Source: Rachycentron canadum (lineage: Eukaryota; Chordata; Actinopteri; Carangiformes; Rachycentridae). From it: a stretch of DNA of 64,000 nt. The stretch lies in NCBI GenBank assembly GCA_038496675.1, contig CM076668.1:4784407-4848406 (forward strand), in the 5' to 3' direction. Below the pieces are notes generated by a model. That model saw only the letters and a list, made by a program, of their open reading frames with translations, made no database searches and had not been told where the DNA came from. Position numbers and translations under genes: made by a program. Shown one piece after another: positions 58,520 through 64,000 of the stretch (the first letter of the stretch is position 1; every line of letters starts with the position of its first letter).

Positions 58520-61500
58520 TTTTAGGGGGAAATGTGTCCCCAGTGTTGAAATCAGGATAAACTTTATTAATTGTGTTCCTATGAAACAGCAGGAAGTGAC
58601 TCTTCAAGCAGCTGCTCACTTTTCTCTTCAGCTTCAGCTGATGCTGTGAGGAGCATCTTACTGGTGGTTTATCTATTCATTTATCTCTTTCCCATTTCTT
58701 TGTCTTTGCCTCCATATTTCTCTTCCATCTTCACCTCATTCATACCTTCTCCTTACAGTCGTCCAGCAGCAGCTGGTTTTATCATTGTATTTGATTAAGT
58801 TTGGGCCTTTGCTTGTCATGTCGCAGCACAGCGGAAAAGTCAGGCTGACGTATTCCAGTCTTACAGACCGAAGAACACATCCTATACGTTTAAGTACTCG
58901 TTTCCACAGTGTCACATTGAGGTGTAGACTACAGCTAGATTTGGACATCAGCTGCCTAGTTTCAATGATTTTAATTTCTCTAGAAGTTTCCTGCAGCTGC
59001 TTTTCCAGACGAGGATCCATCCCTGCCACACTTCCTGTCCAGACTCCTCTGTCTGCTGGAAGACCAGCAGCTCTCCTCATGCCAAGAACACCTGGCAAAA
59101 CCTGCTCAGGAATTTGAATCTTGATCTGATTATAGCGAGTCTGCGGTTTATAGAGGTGCCAGCTGTTCTCTAAAGAACGGTAGTAAATATCCTTTTATCT
59201 TTTCAAATAAAATTTATCGACCAACGAGTATCAACTTATCTTTAACTAAAGGATGGATAAAAATCTCGTGGTCATAACAGTTTGACTTCTGGCTTTAAAA
59301 CCCAGATGAAGATAAGACGCAGAGAAAAGATCAGTGGTCATCAGTGTGAGGCAGCTCTCAGTCTCCAGCACATCTGTCCTGTTTAAAACTGTGGTAAACT
59401 GATGTTTATTTGTTTGCTGCCAGGTGAAGGTAGACAGTTATTATTAAATTGCATTGAATGAATAATTCGATTCATACCTGGAGCACCTTTAACTCTGCAA
59501 ACAGACAACAACAAATTCGCTATTTGCTAATTAAAAAATGTTAGCATGCTAACATGCTAAATAAAGGGAGATAACATGGTAAACATTGTACTAATATGCT
59601 GTATGCGGATATTAGCAATTAGCTCATGAACATGACAACATGTTTTGGGGTGAGCTGCATTTCACCTGCAGGATGTCACTGAAAGAGACACAAAACAGCC
59701 ACAAAGGGACAATTTCCAACTGCAAAGAGACACAAAACAACCAGAGAGACAAAACAGCATCATCTGACCATGACACAACAAACTGCCGTGAGTCAAATGT
59801 GATAAAACCCACACAATTTGATGATTATTTTATCATAAATAGACACATGCTTTTATTTTTAAGGTTTAATATGAAGGTTTTAATATTAAAGCTCTTCTTC
59901 CTGTAGCCCTAAGTTTTAAACATTTTCTTCTTTTTTTTCATGAACAAGTGTTTTTCTTTGGTTGAGCATGTTATAAATCAGGTGTCTGTGGCTCAGTGCA
60001 GCCCCCGCCCCCCTCTGCTCGCTGCAGGAAGAGCATGATAATCAATACGTTAATCACATGTGAAGTCACCTGCAGCTCAGGTGACCTGAATAAACAGCTG
60101 ATTTTATGTCTGCAGTGTGAGCGCCTTGACAGAGACACGCTTATCCCTAGTGACAGATTATATTCAATATGTTAATGAAGTGATGCATATTTATCACACG
60201 CCCTCATTATACCTGACTGAGGTATTCAACCGTTCCTGATCTGACAGAAGAGCAGAGACTGAAAATATCCAGAACAGAAATTGTGGTTTAAGAGGAAATA
60301 ACAGCTCATTAATTATAACCACCGGCAGAATCACACAAGTATCATATGTCTACTCACTCATAACTGTGAATGATCAGATTCAGATCAACCATTTTAAAGT
60401 AGTTTTCTGTTTTAAACAGAAGTTTGGAAACAAGTCGGTGGAAGATTTTTTTTTTTTTGTCAAGACAAATGAAATAACACTACAATTATCGTAAAAGTAC
60501 AAGAAACACATTTAAATGAAAGCCACTACCTGTCAGACAGTAATACTAAAACCTTGGAGGTGTAAATACATGTTATCTGCATATACACTCTCTTATATTT
60601 CATGTATTGATGAAATAATCCTCCCAGACACAGGAGACAGAGATAGACTCACCGTGTTTTATGTAAAGAGGTAACTCAGGTCACAGCATAAACACTCACA
60701 AGGCCCAAACAACTAGAAAATCTTCAGGTAAGTGTGACATTTGTTGGTGAGAGAGTAAGGGAGAGAGCAAAAAGCTTCCTCAGCACTCAGAGCCAGGAAA
60801 TGCATTGAAATTATATCTGTAATTTTTCTCCCTCTTTGTTCTCTCGCTCAAAATGTGTAGCTTTCACGGGAACAATCATTCATCTCCAATTTACGACAAT
60901 TTACATCTCAACTGATTCATTTACTGAGACGTCAGAGCTCTTCCTGGAGTGAGGTGAAGTTCATTTCACTCTAATCTCCTTGAATAGACTGAGATGGCAT
61001 CCTTAGAAACTGTGGTTGTTTCCTGGACTTCGCTCTGAGGCTGTGTTTGCTCTGACAGACACTGAGTTGTGTCTCTATACAGACTTCAGATGGTGTTTAT
61101 TCTTCTGAATAGAGAACAGATTTTATGATTTAAAAAAAAAAAAAAAAAAAATCAAAGTGCGTTCATTTGTGGAGTGGGTAACTAAAATGTAATCCTTTTT
61201 AGAGCAGGAAATAAAGACAATGAACCCACCTGAATCTGTGGTGCAGTCAGTCAGAGCAAACACGATCAGACTAACTACTGGAAACAACCAGAAAAACAAA
61301 GCATTTAGCAGCCGCCGACATCTGGTAGCCTGCAGTCCTTCATGCTTCGAAAGCTTAGCTAAGAAAATGATCTGAAAGCTAAACCGCAGTCTGCGCTGAT
61401 GTTTATTTTCAGCTATTTATCCATGTGTTCATAAGTGGAACGAACACGGTGGGTAAAATATGGAAAAAGAGCGCAAACAAGTCCATCATGTGCAGCTAAA

Positions 61501-61800
61501 GTGACAGTTATTGGAACCAGATTTGTTTTGACTGCAGTCCAGAGCTGAATGGATTCTGCTCAGATAGAGGACCAGGCTGATCCTTGTCTCTGAGGCTTTA
61601 GATAAATTTCAAGGAGCTGAAAAACTGACGAGGCAGCATCCAAAACACGCACACTGAGAAAGTTGAAATGTAGCTGCTGAAAGTCATTAAAGTGTAAGTA
61701 AGAAATGAATTAGGTGTAAGATCTGGGAGATCTGAGTGAAGGAGCTTGAAGGTGGCTGAGCTGAATCTCCAATGAAGAAAGGAGTGCATATGAACTGAGA
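58520..61800. other. intergenic DNA with minor repeats
   Basis: Contains the palindromic TTAGCATGCTAACATGCTAA at 59541-59560, and a run of 'agacacaaaacagccacaaaggga'-type units at 59685-59755, both common in fish. T and A homopolymers occur near 60450 and 61135. No gene supported. Confidence 0.45.
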
Positions 61801-61994
61801 GAGTGCTGGAGCAGTTGAAGCACAGTTGTTTTAAAATTTGTCATTTGCTGGTAAAGATTTGAGACCTGAATGTGTTAGTAGCAGAGAAAGGAGCTCATAT
61901 CATTGGAAGTGAAGTACAAACAATGAAACCATAAAAACCCATAAGTCATCTGTGCAGGTTATTGTGACCTAGAGAGGCTTTGTTCATAGGTGGG

Positions 61995-62120
61995 ATCTGG
62001 TGGTTCATCAATATCTTTACTGGCTCCTCCAGTGTCTTCATCTGCTTCATTAGTGTCTTTACCTTCTTCAGTGTCTTTACTGGCATCTTCAGTGTCTTTA
62101 TCTGCTCCATCAGTGGTAGT
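61995..62120. repeat. 21-bp tandem repeat, acidic heptads on the minus strand
   Basis: Five to six units of roughly 21 bases of the type 'ttcagtgtctttactggcatc'. On the minus strand they stay open and read as heptads of the form A-S-K-D-T-E-E. A TAA lies 9 bases upstream of the open stretch in that frame, so it would have to be an internal exon, and no convincing acceptor is visible. Confidence 0.7.
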
Positions 62121-63224
62121 GATGATCGTCACCTTTTAGTCTGGAGTGTACTTCCTTCCATTGAGAGACCTTAGACTGAATTACACTTAGGTTACTAGAG
62201 TAAATTAATTCATTTGTTACGATTGATGATTAGAAAAACAGTACTTTGTATCTGCAGTGTTATTTTATCAGTCTATTAAGAGACAAAAAAAACTCAAATG
62301 AACTAAAAAAGGAAAGAAGGGGAGGAGAGTTGACAATGTGGAGGGAGGGACAAACAGGGGTCAGGTTAGGCCAAAGAGTGAGGGGTCAGATGTGGGAAGA
62401 ATTGTTTTACACATTGAAACTCCAGCCCCAGATCATCATCTCCTTTTTTTCCTGTTTCTCTGCTCCTGAAAAGACAAGGTCTGTATTTAAAAATCATCAC
62501 CTGACCAGGCTGGATATCGTCCTGTGAAACTGTGGCTCTCCTCTTCCCTCTCAGCCTCCTGCTGGATCAGAAACTAAATGCAGTTTCCCCTCAAATGCGT
62601 CACATCTCGCTTTGCTCTGTTTCAGCTGACTCTGCTGTGTTGACATGAACACTGGACTGAGCTCATCTCTTTTCATTGGGCCTAATGATCATGTCTCTGT
62701 TTCTTGTGTCAGGGCTGTGGCTCCATTAGAGAGATGATCTGCTCATCTGCTGCCTTCTCTTCCTGCAGGAAACTGTGACATGAGGCAGAAAGTTGTGGTG
62801 AAGAGACCCGATCCTCTTGTTTGTCTTGGTCTCTTCATCACAGACAGATCAAGTTGATGATGTCTCTTCAGTGAAAGTTTGAGTCACATCCCTCATGTGA
62901 GCCAAGTAAAAAATCTTGTTTTGTGACTTATCATTTAAACATGTTATTCATACATGGGCACGGATGACAACTCTGAAACAGTTTGTGTGTCAGTGTGAAG
63001 GAGTTGTGTAATTCCAGGTGATGTCAGACATTCAAAATGATAGATTCGCTCTGATCTGTATTTATTGCAATGTTTTAAATTTAAATGCTCTGTTATTATT
63101 CACAACACCAACATGTGTTTAATTGTTCTGCTTCATGTCGACTATGTTTTATTGCAGCTCATAAAGAACAGGCAGGATTCGGACTCGGACAGTTGAGGTG
63201 AGTCCTAGGTATGAGTATTGCTGA

Positions 63225-63350
63225 AGACCAGAGACATGGAGACCTGAAGACCAGAGATGTGAGGACTTTGGGACCAAAGACCAGGAGAGCAGAAACCTGG
63301 TGACCAGAGACATGAGGACCTGGAGACATGAGGACCTGGAGATCAGGTTT
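63225..63350. repeat. minisatellite of GAGACCTGGAGACCAGAGACATGAG-type units
   Basis: About five degenerate units of 20-26 bases built from 'gaccagagacatgaggacctggaga'. Confidence 0.85.
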
Positions 63351-63699
63351 GTGTTGGGTTTATAAAAAATTAATTGTTCTGCTCCATAACTCTCTTTGTC
63401 AGTTCCAGTTAAACCACAACCAACAGGAACAAGCAGAAGGTTTCTCTTTTAAGGAAATGTGTTGAAGCACCAGGTGTTTTTTTTGTTTTTTCTCTCTTAA
63501 ATATATCAGACCTGGTTTAGGTCTACATGTCAGGTTGGATTAGAACAAAAGAAGCTGCCTGGCACTGTTTCTGGGTGACTGAATGAGAAAGGATTGTCTG
63601 ACACCACTAAGAGGTGTAATGGTACCAGCTTCTTTTGATTACAGCTCCTTGTATGGGATTGTGTGTAAATGTGTTGAGTGAAATTACTGATGATAAACT

Positions 63700-63717
63700 A
63701 TCCCCCCCCCCCCCCCT
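63700..63717. repeat. poly-C run
   Basis: About 17 consecutive C. A second run of about 15 C lies at 63793-63807, followed by a CA run. The opposite strand is poly-G, suitable for quadruplex formation. Confidence 0.9.
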
Positions 63718-64000
63718 TCATCTCCAGCTAATGATTCATAGACTTTCTCTCATCTGATGCCATCCTCTGTAAGACTCAGAGCCAACAAAAGTCCCCCCCC
63801 CCCCCCCACACACACACTCCCATGAAGTGTTTTTTAAGGTGATGACTGTCAATCATAAGAGGCTACACCCCTGTACCTGTACCCGCTGCTGTACTAAGGC
63901 CTCCTTCATTAGGAGGATAGAAAGGTGGTGGTGGGCTCATATCATACTATAGAGCCTTTTATTATCTGAATGGGTGAGTTGAGAACATGAGAACCAACAT

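Larger units (their letters stand above)
62125..64000. other. intergenic DNA at right edge, no gene supported
   Basis: Apart from the minisatellite and C runs described separately, no exon, RNA gene or mobile element could be supported. A short fragment at 63838-63872 ('gactgtcaatcataagaggctacacccc') may be a broken piece of the dispersed element. Confidence 0.4.

Noticed and set aside
58736..59117. Overlapping 110-120 codon open frames on both strands
   Set aside because: No recognisable family, no repeat pattern, no splice or promoter context. The length is within chance for this composition.

Overview
This is vertebrate nuclear DNA, almost certainly from a ray-finned (teleost) fish. Genes are split by GT-AG introns, coding exons translate to vertebrate proteins, and the introns are short. 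Intergenic DNA is full of fish-type repeats: Tc1-like transposon remnants, tRNA-headed SINEs, long CA/TG microsatellites and a dispersed non-autonomous DNA element. There is one 400-base assembly gap (6551-6950). Product names come from my memory of the human proteins; no database search was run.

Layout. (1) 1-4000: the 5' half of fdxr (mitochondrial adrenodoxin reductase) on the minus strand, running off the left edge. (2) 5052-6074: a complete four-exon CD7-like T-cell immunoglobulin receptor, minus. (3) 7126-7577: the first two coding exons of a second Ig-like secreted or membrane protein, minus, whose remaining exons are hidden by the gap. (4) 8973-14172: narf, 11 coding exons, minus. (5) 16207-17932: cybc1 (EROS), 5 coding exons, plus, head-to-head with narf across an NRF1-type promoter. 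(6) 18630-22165: hexd, 11 exons, minus, tail-to-tail with cybc1. (7) 22878-37499: ogfod3, 9 exons, plus, head-to-head with hexd; its last intron is 7.3 kb and holds a ~690-bp polypurine tract. (8) 40472-41530: intronless urotensin II receptor uts2r, minus, with a second polypurine tract just past its stop. (9) 41750-64000: about 22 kb with no gene I can support, made of SINEs, Tc1 remnants, minisatellites and a locally repeated block.

The set CD7, NARF, CYBC1, HEXD, OGFOD3 and UTS2R is the human 17q25.3 neighbourhood, so this is a conserved vertebrate block with fdxr (17q25.1 in human) brought next to CD7. The genes do not form one pathway. narf (Fe-S protein) and fdxr (electron donor for mitochondrial Fe-S and steroid synthesis) share redox themes, and cybc1 is the chaperone of the phagocyte NADPH oxidase. 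I found no radically new system. The best leads are the unassigned Ig gene beside CD7, a fused RFX/CRE site upstream of uts2r, the two polypurine tracts, a TG repeat lying against the ogfod3 exon-1 splice donor, and a 21-bp repeat that reads as an acidic heptad.
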